A stretch of 37,549 nt of DNA, from positions 490 to 38,038 of the forward strand of contig JALXAX010000182.1 in the NCBI GenBank assembly GCA_026991755.1. Direction: 5' to 3'. The notes beneath the pieces were generated by a model. The model did not search any database. It was given only the letters and a program-made list of their open reading frames with translations, and was not told the DNA's origin. Below, piece after piece: positions 1 through 7,326 of this stretch. The stretch comes from Thiotrichaceae bacterium. Its GTDB lineage: Bacteria > Pseudomonadota > Gammaproteobacteria > Thiotrichales > Thiotrichaceae. The position numbers and the translations under genes are program-made. The first letter of the stretch is position 1, and each line of letters starts with the position of its first letter.

Positions 1-58
1 GTCATCGCCGATGATAGTGTGGGGTCTCCCCATGTGAAAGTAGGTCATTACCAGGATT
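1..58 (+). rRNA. rrf: 5S ribosomal RNA, 3' part (cut by window start)
   Basis: The first ~58 bases match the 3' half of gammaproteobacterial 5S rRNA: a GATGATAGTGTGGGGTCTCC block followed by CCATGTGAAAGTAGG and ending near ACCAGGATT, which corresponds to the E. coli ...GCCAGGCAT end. The 5' part lies outside the window. A rho-independent terminator follows directly, so this is the end of an rRNA operon. The exact 3' end is uncertain by a few bases. Confidence 0.93.
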
Positions 59-65
59 TATTCTA

Positions 66-99
66 AAGCCCTGATACTATACGTTTCAGGGCTTTTTTT
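66..99 (+). terminator. Rho-independent terminator of the rRNA operon
   Basis: AGCCCTGA (67-74) pairs with TCAGGGCT (86-93) around an 11-nt loop, followed by a run of T (93-99). It sits about 8 nt after the 5S end, as expected for an rrn terminator. Confidence 0.9.
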
Positions 100-155
100 A
101 TGCCCGTTATTTAATATGAGATCTATTATTTTTAACAACTTATATTCATTAGTTT

Positions 156-320
156 AACCTGAATCCGTGACTTCAATGCGGATAATAGGGGATAAGAGAT
201 TGGTTTAGCACGGGATTTTAAAAAATCTTAGCTTCACCCTTCGTTAAGTGGGTATTTTTTAAACCCGTGATGAATCAATATCTTATTCCCTATGCCGTAG
301 TGAAGTCACGGATTCAGGTT
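156..320. mobile_element. MITE-like palindromic element, family A, copy 1
   Basis: A perfect 20-bp terminal inverted repeat, AACCTGAATCCGTGACTTCA (156-175), has its reverse complement at 301-320. A TTTAA direct repeat flanks the inner core (153-157 and 319-323), consistent with a target-site duplication. The interior is A/T-rich and itself largely palindromic (CACGGGATTTTAAAAAATC / ATTTTTTAAACCCGTG). There is no coding capacity. A second copy, in inverse orientation, lies at 27481-27642. It fills most of the gap between the rrn terminator and oppB and ends about 34 nt before the oppB start, so it may carry or disturb that operon's promoter. Confidence 0.85.
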
Positions 321-353
321 TAAATAACAAGAGAAACATAATATCCTTTCGCT

Positions 354-1274
354 ATGTTTTCCTTTCTGCTAAAACGACTAGCATCTACCATCCCTACTTT
401 ATTTATTATAGTCACCATTGCTTTCTTTATGATAAGAATGGCTCCAGGTGGTCCTTTTGATGCTGAACGCCCTGTTTCTGCTGAGATAGCAGAAAACCTA
501 AACAGTGTTTATCACCTTGATGACTCCTTACCTCGACAATATGCTAGTTACTTAGCGCGATTATTAAAAGGAGATTTTGGTCCCTCCTTCAAGTATCAAG
601 ATTACACAGTTACAGAATTAATAGTGAAAGGCTTTCCAGTATCACTTAAGTTGGGTTTAGGCGCTATTTTACTGGCTTTAATATTTGGTATAATCATGGG
701 CTCTGTCTCTGCAATCAGGCAAAACTCGGCAATAGATTACAGCGTGATGTTAGTCTCTATGACGGGAATTACTATCCCAAACTTTGTAGTAGCTCCTCTT
801 TTGGCATTGTTTTTCGGGGTTATATTAGGCTGGTTACCAGTAGCAGGGTGGGGAAGTTGGAAACAGATGATTTTGCCCATCATAGGGCTTAGTCTTCCGC
901 AAATCGCAGCTGTAGCAAGAATGACAAGAGCTAGTCTCATTGAAACACTAAACTCACCTTATATAAGAACAGCAAAGGCAAAGGGCTTACCCACATCACT
1001 AATTTTATTACGACATGCATCGCGGGCTACTTTGCTGCCGATTTTATCTTGGCTTGGGCCTGCTATAGCGGCTATTGTGACTGGCTCGGTGGTGATTGAA
1101 CAGATATTTGGTTTGCCAGGTATTGGAAGGTATTTCGTCAACGGAGCGTTAAACCGTGATTACACGTTGGTGATGGGAGTAGTAGTTTTCTACGGTGTGC
1201 TTATTGTCTTGATGAATCTAGTAGTGGATCTTCTCTACCGCTGGTTAGATCCAAGGATAAGTTTTGAAAGCTAG
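354..1274 (+). CDS. oppB: Oligopeptide ABC transporter permease OppB
   Basis: 306-aa inner-membrane permease of the OppB/DppB family, the same length as E. coli OppB. It has an N-terminal membrane anchor (residues ~9-28, after MFSFLLKRLAS), then the long external segment typical of the family, then five more membrane segments. The EAA-type cytoplasmic loop that contacts the ATPases is visible as ARMTRASLIETLNSPYIRTA followed by KAKGLP. With OppC it forms the channel for peptide import. It is first of four overlapping genes. The ATG at 354 is preceded by a poor ribosome-binding site. No oppA (periplasmic binding protein) is present in the window. Confidence 0.93.
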   Translation: MFSFLLKRLASTIPTLFIIVTIAFFMIRMAPGGPFDAERPVSAEIAENLNSVYHLDDSLPRQYASYLARLLKGDFGPSFKYQDYTVTELIVKGFPVSLKLGLGAILLALIFGIIMGSVSAIRQNSAIDYSVMLVSMTGITIPNFVVAPLLALFFGVILGWLPVAGWGSWKQMILPIIGLSLPQIAAVARMTRASLIETLNSPYIRTAKAKGLPTSLILLRHASRATLLPILSWLGPAIAAIVTGSVVIEQIFGLPGIGRYFVNGALNRDYTLVMGVVVFYGVLIVLMNLVVDLLYRWLDPRISFES

Positions 1275-2139
1275 CTCCAACATGGCGTATAAGCCACTAA
1301 GCCCATTTCAGCAGTCTATGATTCGGTTGTATCAAAATAAAGCTACGATGGTTAGTTTTTTGATGTTAACAGCCATAACGGTGCTTTGCATTTTTGGGCC
1401 ATATTTCATCCAATGGAGTTACGACGATGTCGACTGGAACAACATGGGCACAGCACCAAGCATTGAAACAGCGCATCTATTAGGCACTGATGCAAACGGT
1501 CGTGACCTATTCGCGAGAATAATGCAAGGTGGTCGAATTTCATTAATGGTAGGGCTTATTGCAACGGCCGTGAGCCTGATCATAGGAGTCACTTACGGTG
1601 CTATATCTGGATTCGTTGGAGGTAAAGTGGACAGCCTAATGATGAGGTTTGTCGATATCTTGTATGCGTTGCCCTTTATGTTCTTTGTAATCTTATTAAC
1701 CGTGTATTTTGGCCGAAGCTTGTGGCTAATTTTCATAGCAATCGGAGCAGTAGAGTGGCTAACAATGGCTCGAATAGTCAGAGGGCAAACCATGTCTATA
1801 AAGCAAAGATCCTTTATAGAAGCTGCGCAGCTAAATGGAGCAAATATCCTAGATATCGTAGTTAGGCACATCATCCCAAATACTTTAGGTCCTGTAATTA
1901 TTTATGCCACATTGATGGTTCCACAAGTGATCTTGTTTGAATCCTTTCTCAGCTTCCTTGGCCTTGGTGTACAAGAGCCAATGACGAGCTGGGGCGTACT
2001 CATCGCCGAAGGAGCAAAAGAAATGGAATCATCACCTTGGATGTTGATCTACCCCGCGCTATTTCTATCCATTACACTTTTTTGCTTAAACTTCATAGGT
2101 GATGGTTTTCGTGATGCTTTGGACCCAAAAGATAGATGA
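1264..2139 (+). CDS. oppC: Oligopeptide ABC transporter permease OppC
   Basis: Second permease of the peptide importer. It closely follows E. coli OppC: YDDVDWNNMGTAPS, a GTDANGRDL segment, the EAA loop ARIVRGQTMSIKQRSFIEAA, and the C-terminal [15 protein letters not shown]. The start is ambiguous. TTG at 1264 has AGGA (1254-1257) 6 nt upstream and overlaps oppB by 11 bp, giving 291 aa; ATG at 1282 has only a weak GAAAG upstream and gives 285 aa. The TTG is favoured by the ribosome-binding site, the ATG by codon preference. It overlaps oppD by 4 bp (ATGA), so translation is probably coupled. Confidence 0.92.
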   Translation: MKASSNMAYKPLSPFQQSMIRLYQNKATMVSFLMLTAITVLCIFGPYFIQWSYDDVDWNNMGTAPSIETAHLLGTDANGRDLFARIMQGGRISLMVGLIATAVSLIIGVTYGAISGFVGGKVDSLMMRFVDILYALPFMFFVILLTVYFGRSLWLIFIAIGAVEWLTMARIVRGQTMSIKQRSFIEAAQLNGANILDIVVRHIIPNTLGPVIIYATLMVPQVILFESFLSFLGLGVQEPMTSWGVLIAEGAKEMESSPWMLIYPALFLSITLFCLNFIGDGFRDALDPKDR

Positions 2140-3113
2140 ATCGATTGCTAGAAATTAATGATTTATCTGTCACCTTCTCAATGGAGCAAGCCGAAATACA
2201 GGCTGTAAAAGACGTAAGCCTTACCATTGAAGTTGGCGAGACTGTAGCCATTGTGGGTGAGTCAGGAGCAGGTAAAAGCCAACTTTTCCATGCTGTACTG
2301 GGCTTGCAAGCAAAAAATGCTAACCTAACAGGCAGTGCGAGATTCCAAGGAAGAGAGTTGCTTAATGTCTCTAATAAGGTGCTTAATACTGTCAGGGGGA
2401 CAGCCATTAATATCATCTTCCAAGACCCGATGACAGCCCTCAATCCATACCTGAAAATTGGTAAACAACTATCAGAAGTATTGCAGGTACATGAAAGGCT
2501 GAATCAACAAGAAGCTAGAAAGAGAAGTATAAACGCTTTAGCTGAAGTAAAAATTCCAAAACCAGAAAAATGTTATAACCAATATCCACATGAGTTATCG
2601 GGAGGAATGAGGCAACGGGTCATGATAGCAATGGCGTTACTTACAAATCCTAAATTGATAATAGCTGATGAACCAACAACGGCACTGGATGTAGGAGTAC
2701 AAACAGAGATCATCACCCTACTTAAGAAAGCACATAATCAAAACAATACCAGTATTGTTTTGATAACGCATGATGTGCCGTTAGTAGCAGGACTGTGTGA
2801 TCGTCTAGTGGTCATGTATGCAGGTAAGATCGTAGAAACAGGCAAGCTAGATGAAATCCATAATCATGCGCTACACCCGTATACACGAGCTTTAATCAAT
2901 GCTACTCCAAATTATTCTCTGCAAATAAATTCAACAGGAAAGCTAGATACTATTGCAGGAAACCCGCCAAGCCCCAATGAAGTCATAAAGGGTTGTGCAT
3001 TTGCACCACGATGTGAACTGGCTGATAAGCGTTGTGAGAATGAAAGTCCAGAGCTAGAAAGTATCAATAAAACCCAGTCAGTGGCATGCTTCCATATGAG
3101 TGAAAGCCAATGA
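2136..3113 (+). CDS. oppD: Oligopeptide ABC transporter ATPase OppD
   Basis: 325-aa ATPase subunit. Walker A GESGAGKS is at residues 41-48, the ABC signature LSGGMRQR near 150-160, Walker [13 protein letters not shown] just after, and the switch histidine in LITHD. The C-terminal oligopeptide-transporter extension carries the conserved cysteines ([15 protein letters not shown] ... VACF) that in OppD/DppD relatives bind an iron-sulfur cluster. It couples ATP hydrolysis to peptide import through OppBC. Four-bp overlaps with oppC and oppF indicate one transcript. Confidence 0.94.
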   Translation: MNRLLEINDLSVTFSMEQAEIQAVKDVSLTIEVGETVAIVGESGAGKSQLFHAVLGLQAKNANLTGSARFQGRELLNVSNKVLNTVRGTAINIIFQDPMTALNPYLKIGKQLSEVLQVHERLNQQEARKRSINALAEVKIPKPEKCYNQYPHELSGGMRQRVMIAMALLTNPKLIIADEPTTALDVGVQTEIITLLKKAHNQNNTSIVLITHDVPLVAGLCDRLVVMYAGKIVETGKLDEIHNHALHPYTRALINATPNYSLQINSTGKLDTIAGNPPSPNEVIKGCAFAPRCELADKRCENESPELESINKTQSVACFHMSESQ

Positions 3114-3928
3114 GCTTACTAGAAGTAAAAGATTTAGGTGTGACCTTTAATGGTGATGTTAAAGCACTTGATAACGTATCCTTTACGCTAAATAAAAATG
3201 AGATATTAGGTGTGGTTGGTGAGTCAGGCTCAGGTAAATCTACGCTAGCTCGATGCATTATTAAACTGCAGAATAAAAGTCAGGGCAATATTTACTGGAA
3301 AGAAAGTGATATTCACACCTTCTCAAAAGCTGAAAACAAAAACTATAAAAAACAACTACAAATGATCTTTCAAGATCCACTTGATGCACTGAACCCGCGA
3401 ATGACTGTAGCCCAAATCATTGCAGAACCGTTACGTTATTTAAAGGCAGGTTTGACTAAACAAGCAGTGGCTCAGTTAACACATGACATGTTTTTAGCAA
3501 TGGGCTTATCTCTAGAACAGCTGAACCGCTACCCGCATGAATTCTCCGGTGGTCAATGTCAAAGAATCGGCATAGCCAGAGCAATGATTATAGAGCCAGA
3601 ACTGTTAATCTGCGACGAGCCAGTCAGTGCTCTAGATGTATCCATACAAGCGCAAATTATCAATTTGCTCAAAGACTTGAAAACTGAAAGCAACTTGAGC
3701 ATGATCTTCATTTCTCACGATTTAAGTATTGTCAGACATATATGTGATCGAGTGCTAGTGCTGTACAAAGGGAAAATACAAGAGATCGGTGAAACAGAAA
3801 CTATCTATCAATCACCTAAGAGTGACTATACAAAGCAACTATTGGCTTCTATCCCACTGCACGATCCTGAAGAAGAAAGACAAAGAATCAATGCTTTGGT
3901 CGCCTCTTCCAATTCTCAAGAACATTAA
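3110..3928 (+). CDS. oppF: Oligopeptide ABC transporter ATPase OppF (short C-terminus)
   Basis: Second ATPase of the importer. Walker A GESGSGKST is at residues 37-45; a signature FSGGQCQRIGIARAM has Cys where SGGQRQR is usual; Walker B LLICDEPVSALD and FISHD follow. At 272 aa it is about 60 residues shorter than E. coli OppF. It ends after LLASIPLHDPEEERQR plus a short tail, so the cysteine-bearing oligopeptide C-terminal domain is missing. That domain is retained in OppD here. The last 41 bp overlap the 3' end of the opposing ankyrin gene. Confidence 0.92.
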   Translation: MSLLEVKDLGVTFNGDVKALDNVSFTLNKNEILGVVGESGSGKSTLARCIIKLQNKSQGNIYWKESDIHTFSKAENKNYKKQLQMIFQDPLDALNPRMTVAQIIAEPLRYLKAGLTKQAVAQLTHDMFLAMGLSLEQLNRYPHEFSGGQCQRIGIARAMIIEPELLICDEPVSALDVSIQAQIINLLKDLKTESNLSMIFISHDLSIVRHICDRVLVLYKGKIQEIGETETIYQSPKSDYTKQLLASIPLHDPEEERQRINALVASSNSQEH

Positions 3929-4361
3929 GCATTGCCTCATTCTTGGTAGCTTTAGCCAAATCAAAAACATTCTGACCTGATTGTGTTCTTATATACATCG
4001 GAGTACCTGTAGCAATCAAATAATTGACGACATCAATATGTCCAAACCGAGTGGCATGATGTAGAGGAATCCAGCCTGTAACCGTACGGGGATTGGCTTT
4101 AGCACCTTTTTGTCTCAAGAACTTAATAACATCAAGCTTTCCTGTAGAGGCCGCAGCGTGTAGGGCTGTCTCTTTAGAAGCCGTGGATGAGTTTACATCA
4201 GCCCCCATCTCAACAAGCTGTTTTACAGTGGCGATATAACCGCCCTTAGAAGCATGAAATAGTTTTATATTCAGCTCTTCCTGAGAATACTCGACCGCAA
4301 AGCCTGAGCTAAAAAGCGTATAGAAGACAATAGCTAGAAAGTATTGAGTAGTCTTTTTCAT
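3888..4361 (-). CDS. Exported ankyrin-repeat protein
   Basis: 157 aa. An upstream in-frame GTG exists at 4370, but the ATG at 4361 is preferred: it begins a signal peptide (MKKTTQYFLAIVFYTLFSSG, cleavage likely after GFA) and has a GGGTGA ribosome-binding site at a normal distance. The mature part holds three to four ankyrin repeats: KGGYIATVKQLVEMGADVNS, KETALHAAASTGKLDVIKFL, GWIPLHHATRFGHIDVVNYL and a degenerate last unit. A periplasmic protein-protein interaction role is inferred; no partner is evident. The gene is convergent with oppF and their 3' ends overlap, an unusually tight arrangement with no room for a conventional terminator between them. Confidence 0.85.
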   Translation of the reverse strand: MKKTTQYFLAIVFYTLFSSGFAVEYSQEELNIKLFHASKGGYIATVKQLVEMGADVNSSTASKETALHAAASTGKLDVIKFLRQKGAKANPRTVTGWIPLHHATRFGHIDVVNYLIATGTPMYIRTQSGQNVFDLAKATKNEAMLNVLENWKRRPKH

Positions 4362-4545
4362 ATAAATCACCCGTTATTTTTATTAGAGTACTTATAAAGC
4401 ATAGGACGAACTAACTTAAAACGCTCTAGAGGTAGTTTCATCAGGATAATCGAAGACAACATATTTACTTAAGCCTTAAACATCTGGACATTTATTTGCC
4501 TTGATAGTCTAATAGTTTGCTTTAAATAGCTAACAAAAATCCGTC

Positions 4546-6213
4546 ATGAGTGAAGCCGAGAAGCCATTAAATTTCATCCAGAAAATTATTAGTGAAGATC
4601 TAAAAGAAGGACGAGTCAAAGCACTAAAAACTCGCTTTCCGCCAGAGCCGAATGGCTACCTTCACATTGGACATGCAAAATCTATTTGCCTCAACTTTGG
4701 CGTGGCAAATCAATATGGCGGTACGTGCAATTTACGCTTTGACGATACTAACCCAGAAAAAGAAGAGGTTGAATATGTGGAGTCCATTAAAGCCGATGTA
4801 AAATGGTTAGGCTTTGTATGGGATGGTGATATTCGCTTCACCTCTGATTACTTTGATCAATTACATGAATGGGCGATCTATCTCATCAAAGAAGGTAAAG
4901 CTTACGTCTGTGATTTGAGCCAGGAAGAATCACGTACCTATCGTGGCAACCTCACCGAAGCAGGTAAAGACAGTCCTTATAAAAGCCGATCTGTTGAGGA
5001 AAACCTAGTGCTATTCGAAAAAATGCGCCTGGGTGAATTTGAAGAAGGGGTCTGTTCGCTGCGCGTTAAAATCGACATGGCTCACCCCAATATGCAAATG
5101 CGTGATCCTGTTATCTATCGTATCAAAAAGGTCGCTCATCACCAAACAGGTGATAAATGGTGTATCTATCCTTCCTATGATTTTGCACATGGGCAAAGTG
5201 ATGCCATAGAAGAAATTAGTCATTCCATATGTACGTTAGAATTTGAAGAACATCGCCCACTATATGACTGGTTTATAGCAAATCTACCTGTGCCAGCAAC
5301 CCCACATCAATATGAATTTTCACGCTTAAACGTCAACTACACGGTAACCAGCAAGCGCAAGCTTAAGCTATTAGTAGACGAAGGCCACGTAGATGGCTGG
5401 GACGACCCAAGAATGCCAACCATCTCAGGTATGCGTCGCCGAGGTTTTACCCCCGCAGCGATAAGAGAATTTTGCGATATGGCAGGCGTGACACGAGTAG
5501 ATGGAGTCGTTGATGTCAGTATGTTGGAATTTGCCATTCGTGAAGACCTTAATAAAAATGCAGCGCGCGCAATGTGCGTATTGCATCCTCTAAAAGTCAC
5601 ACTAACCAACTACCCAGAAGATAAAAAAGAAACCATGACAGCGCCAGGACATCCGCAACGTGATGACTTAGGCACAAGAAGCTTGCCCTTTGGTAGAGAA
5701 ATTTACATAGACCAAGATGACTTCCGAGAAGCAGCCAATAAAAAATACAAACGCCTAGTGATTGGCAAACGCGTACGCCTACGCAATAGCTATATCATTG
5801 AAGCGGATGAATCGATAAAAGATGAAAACGGTGAAATCATAGGCGTAAACGCTCGTATTATCGAAAACACGGTAGGTAAGAACCCCGAAGATGGCATTAA
5901 AGCAAAAGGCGTTATTCATTGGGTATCAGCCGATGACAATATAGATTGCGAAGTACGCTTATATGATCGCCTGTTTACCGAAGAAGCCCCCGATGCGGGT
6001 GGCAAAGATATGCTGGATAGTATCAACCCTGATAGTCTGCAAGTGCTAACGGGTTGTAAAGCCGAAGTGAGTTTAGCTAATGCAACAGCAGAAGACCACT
6101 ATCAGTTTGAAAGAGAGGGCTATTTTATACTGGATTCTAAAGATTCATCGACGGATAAGAAGATATTTAACAGAACGATTAGTTTGCGGGATACCTGGAA
6201 TAAAAAGTCTTAG
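4546..6213 (+). CDS. glnS: Glutaminyl-tRNA synthetase
   Basis: 555 aa (E. coli 554). Class I synthetase charging tRNA-Gln with glutamine in the cytoplasm. The HIGH motif is at residues 40-43 ([14 protein letters not shown]). The KMSKS-type loop reads TSKRK at 268-272, where E. coli has MSKRK. The anticodon-binding C-terminal half is intact, with [34 protein letters not shown] and the end [11 protein letters not shown]. The ATG at 4546 gives the family-typical length, although a clear ribosome-binding site is not visible. It is divergent from the ankyrin gene across a 184-bp gap that should hold both promoters, and stands alone. Confidence 0.97.
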   Translation: MSEAEKPLNFIQKIISEDLKEGRVKALKTRFPPEPNGYLHIGHAKSICLNFGVANQYGGTCNLRFDDTNPEKEEVEYVESIKADVKWLGFVWDGDIRFTSDYFDQLHEWAIYLIKEGKAYVCDLSQEESRTYRGNLTEAGKDSPYKSRSVEENLVLFEKMRLGEFEEGVCSLRVKIDMAHPNMQMRDPVIYRIKKVAHHQTGDKWCIYPSYDFAHGQSDAIEEISHSICTLEFEEHRPLYDWFIANLPVPATPHQYEFSRLNVNYTVTSKRKLKLLVDEGHVDGWDDPRMPTISGMRRRGFTPAAIREFCDMAGVTRVDGVVDVSMLEFAIREDLNKNAARAMCVLHPLKVTLTNYPEDKKETMTAPGHPQRDDLGTRSLPFGREIYIDQDDFREAANKKYKRLVIGKRVRLRNSYIIEADESIKDENGEIIGVNARIIENTVGKNPEDGIKAKGVIHWVSADDNIDCEVRLYDRLFTEEAPDAGGKDMLDSINPDSLQVLTGCKAEVSLANATAEDHYQFEREGYFILDSKDSSTDKKIFNRTISLRDTWNKKS

Positions 6214-6231
6214 AACATAAAATATCTTAGT

Positions 6232-6391
6232 GAGATCTTTGCACGAAAGATATGACGGATAAAAATGGCTTGAACTTCCTCTATTTCTGCTAAAAATCCG
6301 GCCAATAGCTCGGCTATTACCCTCTTTTTTAGCAAAAAATAGAGAAAATTACGCTCATTTTTCTCTCGCCATCCTTTCGTGCAAAGGTCTC
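6232..6391. mobile_element. MITE-like palindromic element, family B, copy 1
   Basis: 160-bp element with terminal inverted repeats GAGATCTTTGCACGAAAG (left) and CTTTCGTGCAAAGGTCTC (right, reverse complement). It is flanked by a perfect 5-bp direct repeat TTAGT (6227-6231 and 6392-6396). Internal arms CTCTATTTCTGCTAAAAA / TTTTTAGCAAAAAATAGAG and AATAGC-TCG-GCTATT would fold the single strand into one long hairpin. It has no coding capacity. A near-identical copy is at 35877-36035. It separates glnS from the vapBC pair. Confidence 0.88.
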
Positions 6392-6426
6392 TTAGTATTA
6401 TCGGTTCATATACTCACAATACACCA

Positions 6427-6461
6427 TCACACGTATTATGTGCTACACTTAATACGTGTGA
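6427..6461 (+). promoter_or_regulatory. Inverted-repeat operator/promoter of the vapBC-like pair
   Basis: A perfect 12-bp inverted repeat, TCACACGTATTA (6427-6438) and TAATACGTGTGA (6450-6461), with an 11-bp spacer, ends 16 nt before the antitoxin ATG. Position and symmetry fit autoregulation by a toxin-antitoxin complex. The right arm includes TAATAC, a possible -10 hexamer. Confidence 0.7.
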
Positions 6462-6477
6462 TGATTCGAGGGTAAAT

Positions 6478-6708
6478 ATGACAAATGTAACCTTATCTAT
6501 AGAGGCCGAAGAGCTGAAACAAGCGCGTCTATTAGCATTGCAACAAGGCTCTTCTTTGAATGCTGTTATTCGTGAGTTTATAAAAGGCTATATTGGGCAG
6601 AATAAGCGCTATCAGCAAGTCACTGATCGTATCTTGCAAAAAGCAGAATCCAGTGAATACAAAAGTGGTGGCAGAAGCTGGACAAGAGACGAGCTGTATG
6701 AGCGATAA
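6478..6708 (+). CDS. vapB: VapB-like antitoxin
   Basis: 76 aa from the ATG at 6478, preceded by GAGGG; the reading frame is open further upstream, but that part lies in the operator and family-B element. The N-terminal MTNVTLSIEAEELKQARLLA with LNAVIREFIKGYI looks like a short ribbon-helix-helix DNA-binding domain. The C-terminal KSGGRSWTRDELYER is the kind of tail that wraps around a PIN toxin. Its stop codon overlaps the toxin start by 11 bp. Expected to neutralise the PIN toxin and repress the operon through the inverted repeat just upstream. Confidence 0.8.
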   Translation: MTNVTLSIEAEELKQARLLALQQGSSLNAVIREFIKGYIGQNKRYQQVTDRILQKAESSEYKSGGRSWTRDELYER

Positions 6709-7117
6709 AAGCTTCTTTGATACGAATATTCTAGTCTATGCGTTTGATGACAGTGAGCCAGAGAAATCTAAAATAGCGAAACAGCTTATCGGTGACTTTG
6801 GTAGCAAAGGAAACCTAATAGTAAGTACACAAGTGCTACAAGAATTTTATGTCACAGTCACTCGTGTAGGGAATGAGCTCCTCAGCAAACAAGCAGCCGA
6901 AGGTATTGTAAATGACTTTGCAGAATTCCCTCTCATACAAATAGATAAAACCATTATTTCCAAAGCAATGAAGCGGCATCAAGGCAAAGCTTTTTCGTTT
7001 TGGGATAGTTTGATAGTAGAAGCCGCATTACAAGCAGGTTGTACACAATTATTGTCAGAAGACATGCAAGATGGCTTGGTTATTAGTACTATGATAATAC
7101 GAAACCCTTTTTCCTAA
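6698..7117 (+). CDS. vapC: PIN-domain toxin (VapC-like ribonuclease)
   Basis: 139 aa from the ATG at 6698, inside the antitoxin's last codons. PIN-domain signature FFDTNILVYAFD gives Asp8; the further acidic residues expected at the metal site are Glu49 (VLQEF), Asp103 (FWDSLI) and Asp122 (SEDMQDG). VapC-family PIN proteins cleave RNA, often tRNA or rRNA, when freed from the antitoxin; the target here cannot be read from sequence. The pair sits just upstream of the drm-like defence operon, which is common for toxin-antitoxin loci in defence islands. Confidence 0.85.
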   Translation: MSDKSFFDTNILVYAFDDSEPEKSKIAKQLIGDFGSKGNLIVSTQVLQEFYVTVTRVGNELLSKQAAEGIVNDFAEFPLIQIDKTIISKAMKRHQGKAFSFWDSLIVEAALQAGCTQLLSEDMQDGLVISTMIIRNPFS

Positions 7118-7326
7118 AGGTAGGCTTGTTACCAAAATCATGGGGCGCGCTTACTAGGCAAATCTAGCCTTTTTATAGCTAATTTAAAGTCAGAAGAGAT
7201 TGAGTTCCTTAGGTCAAGAGATATGTTTATTATTAAGGAAATGCCAAATAATTGATCATGATAAATTATTCAGATATTCTTGCTAGTTAGCGCAGTATTT
7301 CGCTACACCAAAGATAAAAGGGTTAC
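7118..7326 (+). promoter_or_regulatory. Leader of the drm-like operon, with an inverted repeat
   Basis: 209-bp gap between vapC and the drmA-like gene. It contains the inverted repeat AATAATT (7247-7253) / AATTATT (7264-7270) around TGATCATG, a possible operator or part of an A/T-rich promoter. An AAGGG lies just before the ATG at 7327. A short hairpin AGGC-AAATCTA-GCCT followed by TTTT (about 7157-7176) could be a weak terminator for vapBC. No open reading frame of note. Confidence 0.4.

Noticed and set aside
5341-5355. Changed KMSKS loop in GlnRS (TSKRK)
   Set aside because: Only the Met before SKRK differs; the essential SKRK is kept and the rest of the enzyme is intact, so no functional claim is made.
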